From the NCBI GenBank assembly GCA_010356995.1, contig ML996703.1, positions 372,001 to 436,000 of the forward strand: 64,000 bases of DNA, given 5' to 3'. The DNA comes from Trichodelitschia bisporula (Eukaryota; Ascomycota; Dothideomycetes; Phaeotrichales; Phaeotrichaceae). The notes beneath the pieces were generated by a model. The model was not told the origin of the DNA. It did not search any database and worked only from the letters and a program-made list of their open reading frames with translations. Made by a program: the position numbers and the translations under genes. Positions 1 through 11,765 of this stretch are shown piece by piece (the first letter of the stretch is position 1; each line of letters starts with the position of its first letter).

Positions 1-3000
1 CCGGCCCTGTTTCTGCCTTCTTCCCGCCCGACAACAATGATATTGCAGACTCGCCTACCACACCCCCCGCTCTCAATGTTTCTAAGGCTGCTCAAGCTGG
101 TGCTGCAGCCCTGGTGACCGGTGCAGTGCTTGGCGCGGGCGCAGTGACAGCCCATGAATCCAAAACAGCACCAGACCAGGATACTTCTGCGAAACCCACC
201 GTCGCGGGCGATAAAGAGTTGCCGTTGCTGACGAAACGCTTCAGCTGGGAGCGCAGTCAATCGACCTTGCTGCAACAGCCTTCTAACGTCGTTTCGCCGC
301 TCGCGGGTCCGGACCATGGGCCTACGAATCCCGCGAGCCTGTCGATTGTTTCGCCAATAGCGACGCCTGTGTCCGCGATTGTCTCGTCGAGTGGAGGGAA
401 TACGGCGGCGCCGGGCATCACGGCTGGCGAGCGCGACATTGCGCTTGACGATCCGAAGTTGGGGACCGAGGGGTTGCACGTTATTAACGCGCAGCCGGGC
501 GACATCCCGAGTCCGGACGAGTACCGGGCGGAGGAGAAGATCGTCGTCGATTCTACGCCCGCGCCCTTCGCGCCCATCACACTCCCCTCAATTACATCAC
601 CAACCTCACAGGTCACTTCTCTAGGCATTGCCTCGCCGCTCACTCTCAAGGACTTCCCCCTCCCACCCACAACCGAAGTAAAGCCGAAACAATTCCGCGA
701 AATCATGTTGCTGAAGACGCCCGAGGAGCGCATCTCCGCCTTCCAAACCACGCAGAAACAATGGGCGGGCATGAATTCCGGGCTCGATAACTGGCTCTCG
801 CACACCGTGTCCGCACGGCCCGAGTTACGCGACCAGCTTCAAAGCGCGATGGACGTGCCGCAGCCCGACACGCCGGTGCGGCACAAAGCGACGGCCTCGA
901 TCTCGCGCGTCTTCACCAAGGCGCACAGTCCCAGCGCGTCGTCTGGGGCCGCGGGGCCGGAGCCCATGGCTGAGGCGGGCGAGAGACCGCTCAAGGGGAA
1001 GGATTTGCTTCACACGACGAAGTTGCTGGGGGGGAAGGGGGTTATTGGGGCTAAAGGCCTGTTTGCGAAGGGCAAGAAGCGGTTTGGGGGCGGGAGTGGG
1101 GGGGTCGAAAAGGTAGATGAGTGATCCTTTCCTTGAATTCGTGCTTCCCCTCGTGTCTTTTTTCTTGCGCTGCGTCATGTTGTCTGCTTTACTTACGGCC
1201 GGTTTTTCTTGTGTGCTTGTAGGACGGGTGACCAAGCTCCTGGGAACGGGTTGGTGGCTGCAATGTAATGGATTCCATCAGCACTAGGCGGGCGTTTTGG
1301 GTCTTTTATGTGCTGGGGTCGACGACAACGAGACCACGAAAGGAGAGCTATGAACGAGTCGACGGATTCCCGCCTTTCATTTTGTCCTCAATCTTTCCTC
1401 GCATGTTTTTTTTCTCACCTTGGCGATTTGTACAATACTGAATTCCATTTCCCAATGCTCGGACCCGAACTGTGGTCCGTGATCGCCAATGTCCTCCTCG
1501 CCCTTCTTTCCTGCACATACTACCTATAACCTGAGGGACGCTTGCTCACTCCTTTTCCCGTTCCTTAGGCCCGCGAACTAGACTCCGACGACGAGAGCGG
1601 AGTACATCCCGAGTCCGACGCCGATCATGACGACAGTCACGTGCGCCCCCGTTCCTCGCCCGACCCGTCTGCCGGCACGCGCCGTGGGTATCCGTTTTCG
1701 CGTCCCCGCGGTCTCAGCGTTACGGACAGCGATGCGGACCACGATGTCGCGCCGCAGAAGCGTAAGAATCGTCCGCTGAGTTTTCCGGCTTTTGGGTTTG
1801 GGCGGAGGCATGAGGAAGACACGGGCGGGGAGGCGGATGGCGAGGGCGACGTGGATGTGGATCGTACTCCGCGGGCGAGTCGGGTTGAGGGAGAGTGGAA
1901 GGTCCCGGAGGAGGAGGACACGACGCACGCGCCCGGCGGGTGGGCGGCTGCGCAGCCGGGTATGCTACGAGACGTGCGGCTGAGGCATGAGCGGGTTGTG
2001 AGCATGCTTTCGCCGGATGAGCTGGGGATTGAAGATGGGGGCACGGTGAGCCCGATTGAGTCTGAGGCGGAGGTTAGTTCTGGGAGTGCGGGGGGGGGGC
2101 TTGGGTTGGGGAAGGGGATGGGAAAAGAGGTTGGAGAGGGGAGGAAGGCGAGTGTGGAGAGTTGGGAGGAGGATGGGGGAAAGGAGTTTGGATTGCTGAA
2201 GGAGCAGGGAAGGGAGGGGACGTGGGAGGTTGGGGGGGGGGGGTGGCTGTGCGGAGGGCGGATACGTGGGAGGAAAGTGTGGATGGCGTTTCGAGGGTGA
2301 ATACGCTTGGGGATGACGATGAGCCGGTGTCGAGGGTTCAGACACTGTCGGATGAGGAGCCTGTGTCTAGGGTTCAGACGCTGCCCGACAACCAAGAACC
2401 GGTCTCGAGGGTGAACACGCTGCCGGACGATGAGCCCGTCTCACGGGCTCAGACACTTCCCGGAAAATATCGACCTGGCTCCCTCGCTTTTCCCGATTAC
2501 GCCAATAGTGGCCCGAGGAAGACCATCCCGCCGCCCGCTGCCCCTCCAGCTCCGGCTTCAGCTCCGGTTCCGGTTCCGGTTCCGGCTCCGGCTATCGCGC
2601 CTCAACCCGCGCCTCAACCCGCGCCTCCTGTCGCCGAAGCGCCCACTTGTCCTCCCATCCCGCCGAAGAACCCGCCCATCCCACCGAAGGAACCCATCCA
2701 GCAGCAATCCATCTCAACCTACAACCCCGCAACAACCACTATTCCCCCACCTCCCCAAGAAGCCGACGACTCAGACTCCGACCACCTCTCCCTAACCTAC
2801 GACGACAGCCCCCCGCCTCGCATTCCCCACCTACACGTCCAACCCTCCGGCCCCTCCGCCCCCCTCTCAAGCACCCGGGCCCAAGGCGGCCTAGCCCCCT
2901 CCCTCTCCGCGGGCGCCAAATCCATCGCCTCCGTCTCCTCCATGGGCCCCGACCCCCCCCCCTCCGACGCCCCCTCCATCTCCCCCGTCCGCCCCGCCTT

Positions 3001-6000
3001 CCCAGACAGACCCATGTCCTGGGCGCAAGCCCCCCCAGGCACCACCGTTCCCGTAACCCAAGACGACATCGGCAACAACACCAGTCCCGCGCGTGAACGC
3101 CGCACCAAGCGACACTCCGGCGCCGCGAACCAAGACGTGCGGCGCAGCCGCGTGCTCACGCCCATGGGTCTAGGCGGAGGCGGGGGATTTTACACGCACC
3201 CGGGGCAACAGCTCGAGGAGCCGCGGAAGCAGACTGTGTACAGGCCGGTGCAGTTGTATGACCCGCCTATGCCGCTTACGCCGGCGCTTAATGGGGGTGG
3301 GAGTGGGGTTTTTGAGGACGGTTTCACGGGGGCGAGGCCGGGGAGTGTGAATGCCCCTCCTGCCGGGGGGCTCGAGCAGCGCCAGCAGGCCGCGGGGTAT
3401 CAACTCCCCGGGCCTGGGCCGCTGCCCGTCGATCCGCCGGCGGGGGGGAAGGTGAGGGGCTTGTTTGCTAAAGCGAAGGGTCTGCGGCCGGGGACGGCGG
3501 AGACGCCGGCGCAGCGACCGGGGAGCGCGGGGCAGGGCATCGCTGCGCCGCGCCCGCGCCACGCGCCCATACCTGGCCCCGGTGCGGCGGGTTACGGGAC
3601 CGGGACGCCAGATTCGGGGAAGAAGCGGCACTCCGGGCTGTTTGCGTCGTTTAAGCGCCCCCCGAGCACGGGGGCGGATAGTCACACCACGAGCACGAGC
3701 GCGCGCGCTGAGGCAAGTGAGAGCCCGACGCGGGCGCAGTTTCTGAGCGCGCCGGATGCGGCGGTGGGGGTTATACCACCGACTAGGCCTGACGCACTAC
3801 ACCCACCCCAGCCGCAGGCACAGCCCCCACAGAGCGCAGCGAGCAAGCTGCTCAAGCGCGAGGCAAAGCCGAGTCCGAAGAAGGAGAAAGTCGCCCCGCA
3901 GCGCGCGTCCACGACGGTGGGGCAGGAACCGAAAAAGAAGCGCTTCTCCGCGCTAGGGAGTCTTTTTGGAAGGAGCGGCACGACGGGGCATGCGCCGAAG
4001 AAGGCTGCCCCAGGAGGCCTGCCGCAGATAGGCCAAGGCCAGGCCACGGTCTTCCACCGCGTGCCGCCCAATCCCGATGCCTCTGCCTGGGAAGCGAATC
4101 AAGCGTACCTACGCTCTATCGGTGCATTACCCGCACTGGGCGCACTAGGTGGTCTACCGAACGCCTACGCCCCGCCGCACCAGCAGCAGTTCCAACCCCA
4201 GCAGCAATTCCCCCCCCACCCCGCCGCCCGCCCCCCCACCGCCTGGCACCACTCCCCCGGTGCCGTTGGCCTCGACGCCATCGCCGCACAAGCCCCGCGG
4301 CCCCCGCCCGACCAGCGCCGCGGCGCGCTACGCTCTGCGCTCGGACTCCGCCAGTCGAGTACCGGGTCCGGCGGGCCCCTGTCTCAGCAAGTCTCCGCCC
4401 CGTCACCGACCGGATCCATGCGGCATGCGAGTCTCGGCACGGAGAGCGCGGTATCCCCGCTGTCGAGTCGGCGGCCAAGTAGTCCGACGACTAGTCCCGT
4501 GAGTGCTGACCCCGGCGGGAGGCAGAGTAGTTTGAGTGTGGCGCGACCGGGGATGGGGGGGCGGATGGGCAGCATCGAGGGCGCCAGCCGAGCCCAACCA
4601 CCGGCCCCTGGCCCACGCCCGGCCCCAGGGCAGGGCAGACGTGTCTCAGGCACGCAGCACCAAGAGCGCCCCTGGGCCATATCCCTCCCCGAACCACCCG
4701 AAGACGCCGAAGTCACGGCGCGCGAAATCATGCACGCGGCGGCTGTGCGGCGGCCCGGCGCCAGCCCGACGAGTCCGACTGGAACCGGGATCCCGAGTCC
4801 GACCGCGCCGCCGAATAGTGCTGTGAGTCCGACGGGTCCCCCTGGTTCGGCGGTGCTGTCTGAGGCGAGGCAGAATCCGCTGCCGCAGAGTCCGGGGGCG
4901 GGGACGACACTGCCGATGGGGGGAATGCGTGGGCCGCCGGTCCCGGGACCCACCCCCGGGCAGCCGGCGGGCGCGGTGCCGCATCTCGTGCAGTATGGCG
5001 ACCAGATGTACTATGCGGCCCCGGTGGGGTATGGGCAGGCTCCTGCTGGGTATGCGCCTGCCCCGGCTGGATATGCGCAGGCGCCGGGGTATGCGCAGCA
5101 GGGCCCTCCACCGCAGCAGCGGCGCCAGCTGCCGCATCCTCAAGCTCCGATGGCTCAGTCGCAGGCCCCGATGCAGCATCCACAACAGCATCCGCAACAA
5201 CAGCAGCAACCACGCGAGCCCCCGCCGCAAACATATAACTCCGTGCCCATCCCGGCAGCTTACGCACCAACCCACTCACACTCCAACCCCGGCGCGCCGT
5301 CTGCGCCGCTGGTCAACCACGCTGTGCCAGCGCTCATTACGCCGCCGTTTCCCGTCCCGGCCACACACCAACCGCAACCACAGCTTCAACCTCACGCCCA
5401 GCGTCAACCACAACATCAACCTCAACCCCAACACCAACCCGCGCGGCAATCCACCCTCCACCAAGCAATCAACATCCCCCTCCCCCCCACCGGAACCTTC
5501 CCATCTTCCACCTCCACGGCCCCCCGCGGTCCAACCCGCAGCGCAACCAACCCCCTCCCACCACCCCCAGAGCGATACACCCCCCCTCCGGGCCCGCCCC
5601 CAAACCACGTCCGCCGCGCCGTCAGCCACGCCGTCGCTTCCCACGCAGCCGTCTCTCCCCACGCAACCGCCTCCCCCTCCCCCGCCCTCCCCTCCCCAAT
5701 GCCGAGCACACAACCCTCCCCCGCCCCATCAGGCCAACCCTCACCCCTCCCCGGCCCAGCGGCCTACGCCGCCCCTCCGCATACCCGGCATCCGAGCTAC
5801 CCGCCCCCCGTCGAAGCAGCGCAAATACCGCCGCTCCCACAACCAGCCCTGCCGCTGCTGCAGCCGCGGCCGAAGCACAGCCTCGCTGGGGCGAGGGAGG
5901 CGCTGGACGCGCGGGCGGGGGCGGGGGCAGGGATGAACGGGAATGGACCAAGCGGGCGTCCGCGCGACGGGAGCGATCCTAGGACCGAGGCGAGTTACTG

Positions 6001-6226
6001 GTCGTACGGGCCGGTGGGGCCGCAGGTGCCGCCCAAGGTGCCGTTTGGTGGCCACCCGCCCGGGACGACTGGTGGGGGAAGACCTGGTGGGGGAAGGCCG
6101 TCTGGCGAGGTGCATGAGTTGCCCGCGCATGGGCGGCATGCGAGTGGTGGGAGTGAGGAGGAGGTGGTTATGAAGGGGGCGAGTTATCCTGGGGATGAGT
6201 GGGTGCCGCGGTGGGATGCTGAGTAG
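1..6226 (+). CDS. Long serine/proline-rich fungal protein (5' end outside window; one frame break)
   Basis: The reading frame is open from the window edge to 1112, ending in a Gly/Lys-rich stretch. I join it in phase 0 across a proposed 456-nt intron (1113-1568, GTAGAT...CTTAG) to an exon starting GCC CGC GAA at 1569. That frame runs to a G12 run at 2232-2243; past the run the coding frame shifts and continues to the stop at 6224-6226. The product exceeds 1,900 residues, is largely disordered and rich in Ser, Pro, Gln and basic patches. Islands resembling a conserved serine/proline-rich protein of filamentous fungi are KRFSWE (about 231-248) and FREIMLLKTPEERISAF (about 693-743). No catalytic domain or membrane segment is visible. 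Function is unknown; a scaffold or cortical role would be a guess. Two separate genes (1-1124 and about 1569-6226) remain possible. Confidence 0.6.
2288..2463 (+). repeat. In-frame tandem repeat, about five copies of a (E)PVSRVQTLPDD-like unit
   Basis: Five successive units share the core VSR(V/A)(N/Q)TL followed by acidic residues and Pro, with unit lengths of about 30-39 nt. The repeat begins shortly after the G12 run and lies inside the serine/proline-rich gene. Its periodicity supports the frame used downstream of the run. Confidence 0.8.
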
Positions 6227-6922
6227 GCTTTTCTCTGTACTCTTTTGGCTTTTGGTTCCTGATGGGAAAAGAACTCAGTTTTTTGAGGGATTAGTTGACA
6301 TTTTTGTCGTGTCTTTCTTGGTGGATTCGTATTAGTTTCTTGTGAGCTTCTTCTGCGGTATGCCTTATTAATGTTCGTGGTTTGGGAGTGTTTGGCCGGT
6401 GATTTTGGGTGTGTGATACCAGGCTTGCTACCGAATCGGTAGAGTTCGTTACTTCAGTGGATATAGTTCATTTGTGCTTGGAAGTTCGATCTGTCGGGCT
6501 GGAAAAATCATTAAAGATTTCACAGCCTCATTTGACATACTTGCCCACTTTTCCCATATCTTCTCTCGCCCACGTACGTTCCATCTGAACCCCGCTACTC
6601 CGCACGACCAAAAAAAAATCCCACTCCCACAATACAACCTGCTGTGCATCTCCTCACCTCAGACAAGGAGGCAAAAAGATGTGACAAGAGTGGGATTCGA
6701 ACCCACGCGTGTTTCCACACTAGCACCTGAAGCTAGCGCCTTAGACCGCTCGGCCATCTTGCCTATTGACGAAAGATTGACGGTTTTTGGTAATCATACT
6801 CGGAGTCTTTTGGAGCGCTTCCCGCCTGAACCTCGATCGAATATACGGGGCACGACGCTCTTCAAGATTCACAATCCTCTCATTCAACTTCAACGCCCTT
6901 AAGTATTCGACTGAAATATCCC
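6227..6922. other. Intergenic between two convergent genes, contains only the tRNA-Leu
   Basis: Apart from the tRNA this stretch is T-rich downstream sequence of the plus-strand gene and C-rich 3' sequence of the minus-strand Sec10 gene. I see no further gene. Confidence 0.6.
6682..6763 (-). tRNA. tRNA-Leu(CAG)
   Basis: On the minus strand an 82-nt cloverleaf can be drawn. The acceptor stem is GGCAAGA/TCTTGTC with discriminator A. The anticodon stem is CTAGC/GCTAG around loop TTCAGGT, giving anticodon CAG. A long variable arm (type II tRNA) and the T arm GTGGG-TTCGAAT-CCCAC follow. There is no intron. It decodes CUG as leucine. Confidence 0.92.
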
Positions 6923-9621
6923 CTAAAGCCCATTCAAAACCGCCTGCACACCCACACTCCCCACATCCTCCCTCCGCTCCACAAACCTCCTCAACTCACC
7001 CACCTCCTCCACCCCCCCTCCCTTCATCAACCTCTCCCTCAGCGCCTCCGGCCCAATAACAAAAAGATTCGCAACCTCAACCAACACCTCCATGCCCCCC
7101 TCCTCTTCGAACCCCGTCCCCTGCAGACCCCACCCCCTCACCAGCTCCGCATACTTAGTCACATCCTTCGAGACAATCAGCCCGCCCGTCAGGGAGACGC
7201 TGAACCGGCGCAAATGTTCAAGAAGCAGCGCCCTCAAGCCCGTAGCTAGTTCCGCGGCCCAGGCAGTCAGATTCGGGCCGTCTATGGCGGCTCTGGCGGC
7301 CCCGTGCGCGCGGCCCAGAAACGTGTATATCGCAAGACAAGTCTGCGTCTGCAGCGCCTCAATCGCACCCGCCAGATCCTCATCCCGCGGCCTAAAATCC
7401 GTCCTCTTCTGCGCGGCCAGCAACCTCGCCGTCCACGCCAGCGCCGCATCCAGCGCTCGATGCAGAATGGTACTAATCTTGCCCTCCAGAGACGTGAGCG
7501 TTGTCTGCGCTGCTTTGTCGATGTCGCGACGGATGGTGAGATTGGGGGACGCGAGGGGCGCGAGCATGGTGCTTATCGAGGTTTGGAGGAGGTGCAGGAC
7601 CTGCACCGCCGTGCGGAGCGGGGGGAGGTATGAGAGATCTGGTTCAGTCTTTGCGGCTTCCTGGGCGCCGGCAAGGTCGGCCGCGGCGTCGAGCGCGGTG
7701 TCCAGATAAATATCGCCCATATGCGTGAGCAGCAGCGCGAGCAGCGCATGCACATCCTTCGGCGTCTCGATCCCGCCACTCAACTCCAGACTACGGCCTA
7801 CGCCCTCGGCGAGCCACTTCAACATACGTTTAGCGTTCGGGAGACTGAGGTGGCCGTCTTCCTCCGTGACTTCGATTTCGGTCTTTTCCTCCTTGGTGTC
7901 GGCGTCTTTGAGGCCGGCGATGCGGATGAGCATGGCTTTTTGAGAGGCCGGGAGGTCGGCGCTGTCGAGGCGGTCCATGTAGGCTTCGCGCGCGGAGGCC
8001 ATGAGTTGGGCGCCCCGTTGGCCGAGGCGATCGAAGTAGGTTGTGGGCATTTTTTTGCGCTTGGATTGCTGGGGGTGTTATGGGAGGGGGACGTACGTGG
8101 TATGTGGTGAACTTGAAGAGCAGCGATGAATAGAGCTCCTCGAGACTCTTCTTCTCGCGTTCAATATATGACGAGCCCATCAGATACGGCACGAAGAGGT
8201 CGTCAAGCTGCTGGTCCAGGGTAGATGTGATGAGTGATGACGCCGGCTCGGGGTGCTCCGTCAAGCCATGTGCCTTTAGATCGTCCACAAGCGTGCTGAT
8301 GCAGTTTCTCGACGACTGCAACGCCCGAAGAAACGCCAGAGACGAGATGGAGTCCGCCTTTTCGAGCACGCTCTCAAGCCGTTGCTGTATTGACTGCTGA
8401 AAGACGCGCTGCACGAAGCGGGCGAGAACCTCCTCATAAAATGGAAAAGCCCGCTTGATGATGAACGACTCCTCCTGCACCACGAGCTTGACTTCGTCGA
8501 TGAGAGCTTGCAACCCAGGCTCTACGCCAGGCGGTTCGGCGTCAGGATCTGCTATGCGCTCCCATCTGTTCCTGTCAGCTGGTTCGAACCCCAAAGGAAG
8601 TACCCACGTCTCGCTATCCCCCGCCACCTCCTCAGTTACAAGTTGACTTCGGTCAATGAAGAAGTTATGCTGATTGACAAACATCCCCATGACGCTCGCG
8701 CCCTCTCCAAAATCCCTCAACGCCGTAGCACACTCCTTCATGCCGTCAAAGTTCTGTTTCCGGTAATGGTCGTCAAACTGCTTCAGCAGATCCTTCTCCA
8801 ACGACTCGAGGAACTTCTCGATGGTTTCTCTCGCTCCTCGGCCTGTAGGAGCTCCGTTGCCATTCCGCGCCTCGCCGCCATATCCATTCGTACCCCGCGT
8901 CTCAGGCCCCAACCGGCCGCTGATGCGCAACAACTGCCGCGCAATCGCTGCACACTTGACCTTGCCATCCGAGCCCCCAAGCCTCCTCATATCCTCAAGC
9001 ACCGACAAACTGCCCTTCTCACTAACATCCAACCAGCACTGAATCAAAAACTTCGCATCCTGCGCCCTCTGCCTCTGTCTCTCCAACTCCTCCAACCGCT
9101 CACCAATCCGCAGCGCCAACGCTCCACCCCCATCCCCCCCCTTATCCTCGCCCCGACTATACTCCTCCACCGGCCCATTCAACGTACTATCCAACGCATT
9201 AAAGCTCTCAATCGCCTGATCCAACTTCGCGCCCAACTCCGCCGCATTCGAATTATGCTGCGCCTCCGCACGACGCACACTCGCACTCAACTCATTCTCA
9301 TTACTAGCAAGGTCTTCCGACAGCGAGCCGAGGTGCGAAAGCGCGGCTTCGAAGGTTCTAATCAGGGGCTTGGGGTCGAAGGCGGACGGAGCGGTTTGCG
9401 AGGGGAGGGAGCGGCGGGAGGCGGGGACGGCGCTGTCTGAGAGGGTTTCGACGAAGTCTTTGACTATGAAGTCGTTTCTCTGCTCGGTGTTAGTGGAGAA
9501 GAGTGGTGACGGGGGGGCGTACGGAGAAGGTGTCGAGGTTGAAGGTGGGGAGGTTGCGCGTCGCGGTCATGCGGCGCGTGGAGGCTGAGGCCAGCGACGC
9601 AGTGTCTGCGGACGCGGGCAT
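6923..9621 (-). CDS. sec10: Exocyst complex component Sec10
   Basis: Sec10 is a subunit of the exocyst, which tethers secretory vesicles to the plasma membrane at sites of polarised growth. I read three exons, 9621-9523, 9479-8097 and 8059-6923, separated by introns of 43 nt and 37 nt, both phase 0. They encode 872 residues, normal for fungal Sec10. The N-terminal third is helical and Gln/Glu/Arg-rich (likely coiled coil). Family-typical segments are YLMGSSYIEREKKSLEELY just before the second junction and MPTTYFDRLGQRGAQLMAS just after it. The start is the first in-frame ATG after a TAG stop. The 37-nt intron is very short, so its acceptor (AAG before CGC AAA AAA ATG) is the least certain point. 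It is divergent from nus1. Confidence 0.92.
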
Positions 9622-10222
9622 GCTGCTAGCGGATTGAGTTCATGGATGTGTAGATCGTGAGGCTCCGCGTGGATGTTGAGCGTGGGTCGGGATTGGTGGT
9701 GGGAGATGCAGTGGTATGCGGGGATTGCGGGGGCCGGAGGTGGAAGTTCGAGAAGCCAAACACGGACTCGGGCCCAGGAAGTTACAGCTCCCGTCCTGTG
9801 CAAAGGTCTCACGTAAGGGACAAGGCTGAGGCTCAAAGTCGAGATGATGATGTCTTCCTTTCAATTGCCATCGCTCTCTCGATGCCGGAATTCGTCCGTC
9901 GCTTTACGGAGGTACTTCGTATAGCACTAGTTCTTGATGCAGAGCCAGGGCTGGTACCTGGAACTCGGAACGTTGGAATGATGAAGCTCTTATGGTACTA
10001 TTCCCATATTGCTTAGCTGCTTACGTAGAAACAGTAGAACTAGAAGCGCTTCCGCGTCATCCCGGCGTCAATCCGCAGACATCAATATCATCTCATATCA
10101 TCAACTACATCCGTACAACATATTTCTCTTCTCCCCCATCCTTAGCATCGCGCTCGCCCGATTCCAAGCCCAAAAAAACGCCCCTGCTTGCTTGCCCCTT
10201 AGCCAACCAGCAGCGACCCACC
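9622..10222. promoter_or_regulatory. Divergent intergenic promoter region, sec10 / nus1
   Basis: These 601 bp separate the start codons of two head-to-head genes and must hold both promoters. No convincing TATA box or named binding site was recognised. Confidence 0.5.
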
Positions 10223-11493
10223 ATGCCCACCCACGCCGACCAGCTCGCCCTCCGCACAAACACCAACCCCGATGGCACACCTCTCTCCGCCGCCGACCGC
10301 GAGACAATAATGGCCCGGTACCTTCCCCCACCCAGCAGTACGCCCTCCAGTCGCTCGTCCTCCAGCAGCCGGTCCAGGTCCAGCGACCTACACACGGGCG
10401 CCAGCATCAGCGGCAGCGGTGTCACCTCGCGCAAACCCGTCTCAACCGCCCCAACAACTACCACCACCACCACCACCACCACCACGAGCAATATGGCACG
10501 CCGCAAACCCGCCCCCCGAGCGCGGAAATCGACTCCCCTCCGCACGATGCTAAAATCCAACCTGCACCTCCTCATCTACACGCTCATCCACGCGATCTTC
10601 GGCCTCTACGTCCGGCTCCGGATGGCCTACCACGCGATCTACGACCGGCTGCTCGCGGTGCTGTACTACCACCACCGCACGCCCGATCTAATCCGCAACG
10701 ACGTGAAGGCGCTAAGCAGACTGCCGGAGCATTTGAGCGTAGTCCTGACGCTGCATGATAATGGCGATCGGGATGCGGCGCTTGAGGAATTGGTGAATGA
10801 TGTTGGAGAGCTGAGTGCTTGGTGTGCGAGTGCGGGGATTCCGTTGTTGAGTGTGTATGAGCGGACTGGTATGTTCTCCCCCTCAATTAGCGTCTGAAGC
10901 TCTGCTCTGAGCCTCTTATGCCTTCCAATGCCTCTCGTACCTTGCTAACTCCCGCAGGCATCCTAAAATCCTACATCCCCCAAACCCACACCGCCATAAC
11001 CCGCACCCTGCACGCCTACTTCAACCCGACCCCGCCCTCTCTTCCCCCAAGCCTAAGCATCCGTTCTCCCAGCCACCCCTCGTACAGCCCACCGCCCAGC
11101 CATCCCTCCTCCCCCTCCACACCCCCCATAGACGCCGACGTCCCAGCGCCCGAAGCACCGCACCTAAACCTCCTCCTCCTTAGCGCAACGGACGGCCGCA
11201 ACACCATCGTCGACCTCACCAAAACGCTCGCCGACATGTCGCAGCGCGGCAAGATCTCTCCCAGCGACATCGGGGCCGAGCTCGTAGACGCCGAGATCAG
11301 CGAGAGCGTGATGGGGGAGCCGGATTTGCTGGTTGTTTTCGGGCCGCGGGTGGTGTTGGAGGGGTATCCGCCGTGGCAGGTGCGGTTGACGGAGATATTT
11401 CATGTGCCGGATAATAGTGAGGGGGTTGGGTATCAAGTTTTTCTGCGTGCGTTGCATCGGTATGCGAAGGCGCAGATGCGGTTTGGGCGGTAA
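10223..11493 (+). CDS. nus1: Dehydrodolichyl diphosphate synthase complex subunit Nus1 (NgBR homologue)
   Basis: Nus1 is the non-catalytic partner of cis-prenyltransferase Rer2/Srt1 in the ER membrane, making the dolichol carrier used for N-glycosylation and GPI anchors. Exons are 10223-10868 and 10958-11493, joined in phase 1 across an 89-nt intron (GTATGT, branch GCTAAC, CAG), giving 393 residues. The N-terminus is Ser/Thr-rich with a poly-Thr run. A hydrophobic segment near residues 113-135 (LHLLIYTLIHAIFGLYVRLR) fits the membrane anchor. The second half carries the degenerate cis-prenyltransferase fold, with FGPRVVLEGYPPWQVRLTEI and the C-terminal RFGR, which matches the RxG motif needed for complex activity. 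A Pro/Ser-rich insertion of about 45 residues follows the splice site. Confidence 0.92.
10459..10486 (+). repeat. ACC/CAC trinucleotide run encoding poly-Thr in nus1
   Basis: A near-perfect ACC repeat encodes about ten consecutive threonines in the disordered N-terminal region of Nus1. It is likely length-variable between strains. Confidence 0.75.
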
Positions 11494-11765
11494 TTGGGGG
11501 GAGTGGATTGTCGGGGGAATTGAGGGGAGGTGAGGGGGTTGGATACCCGGTGGGGTTTTGGGCGGGTTGTTGTCTTCGATGTTCATATAAAGTTACGTAG
11601 AGATGGGTGGATGGTGCATTTATAGACGGCAAAAGTCGCTTGCTTCGAGCAGTCGGTTATATTTCAAAAGCATTCCCGGTTTTAACCACGCTCTATCAGC
11701 TACGTACAATCCATGAGAACTCGACACGTCTATCGTAAAGCCCATAAACCATAAACCAGAAGCGC

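Noticed and set aside
257-805. 182-codon minus-strand frame inside the first gene
   Set aside because: Antisense shadow of a GC-rich coding region; no motif or start context.
4646-5279. Two minus-strand frames of 183-209 codons
   Set aside because: Arg/Ser/Pro-rich antisense translations of the serine/proline-rich gene.
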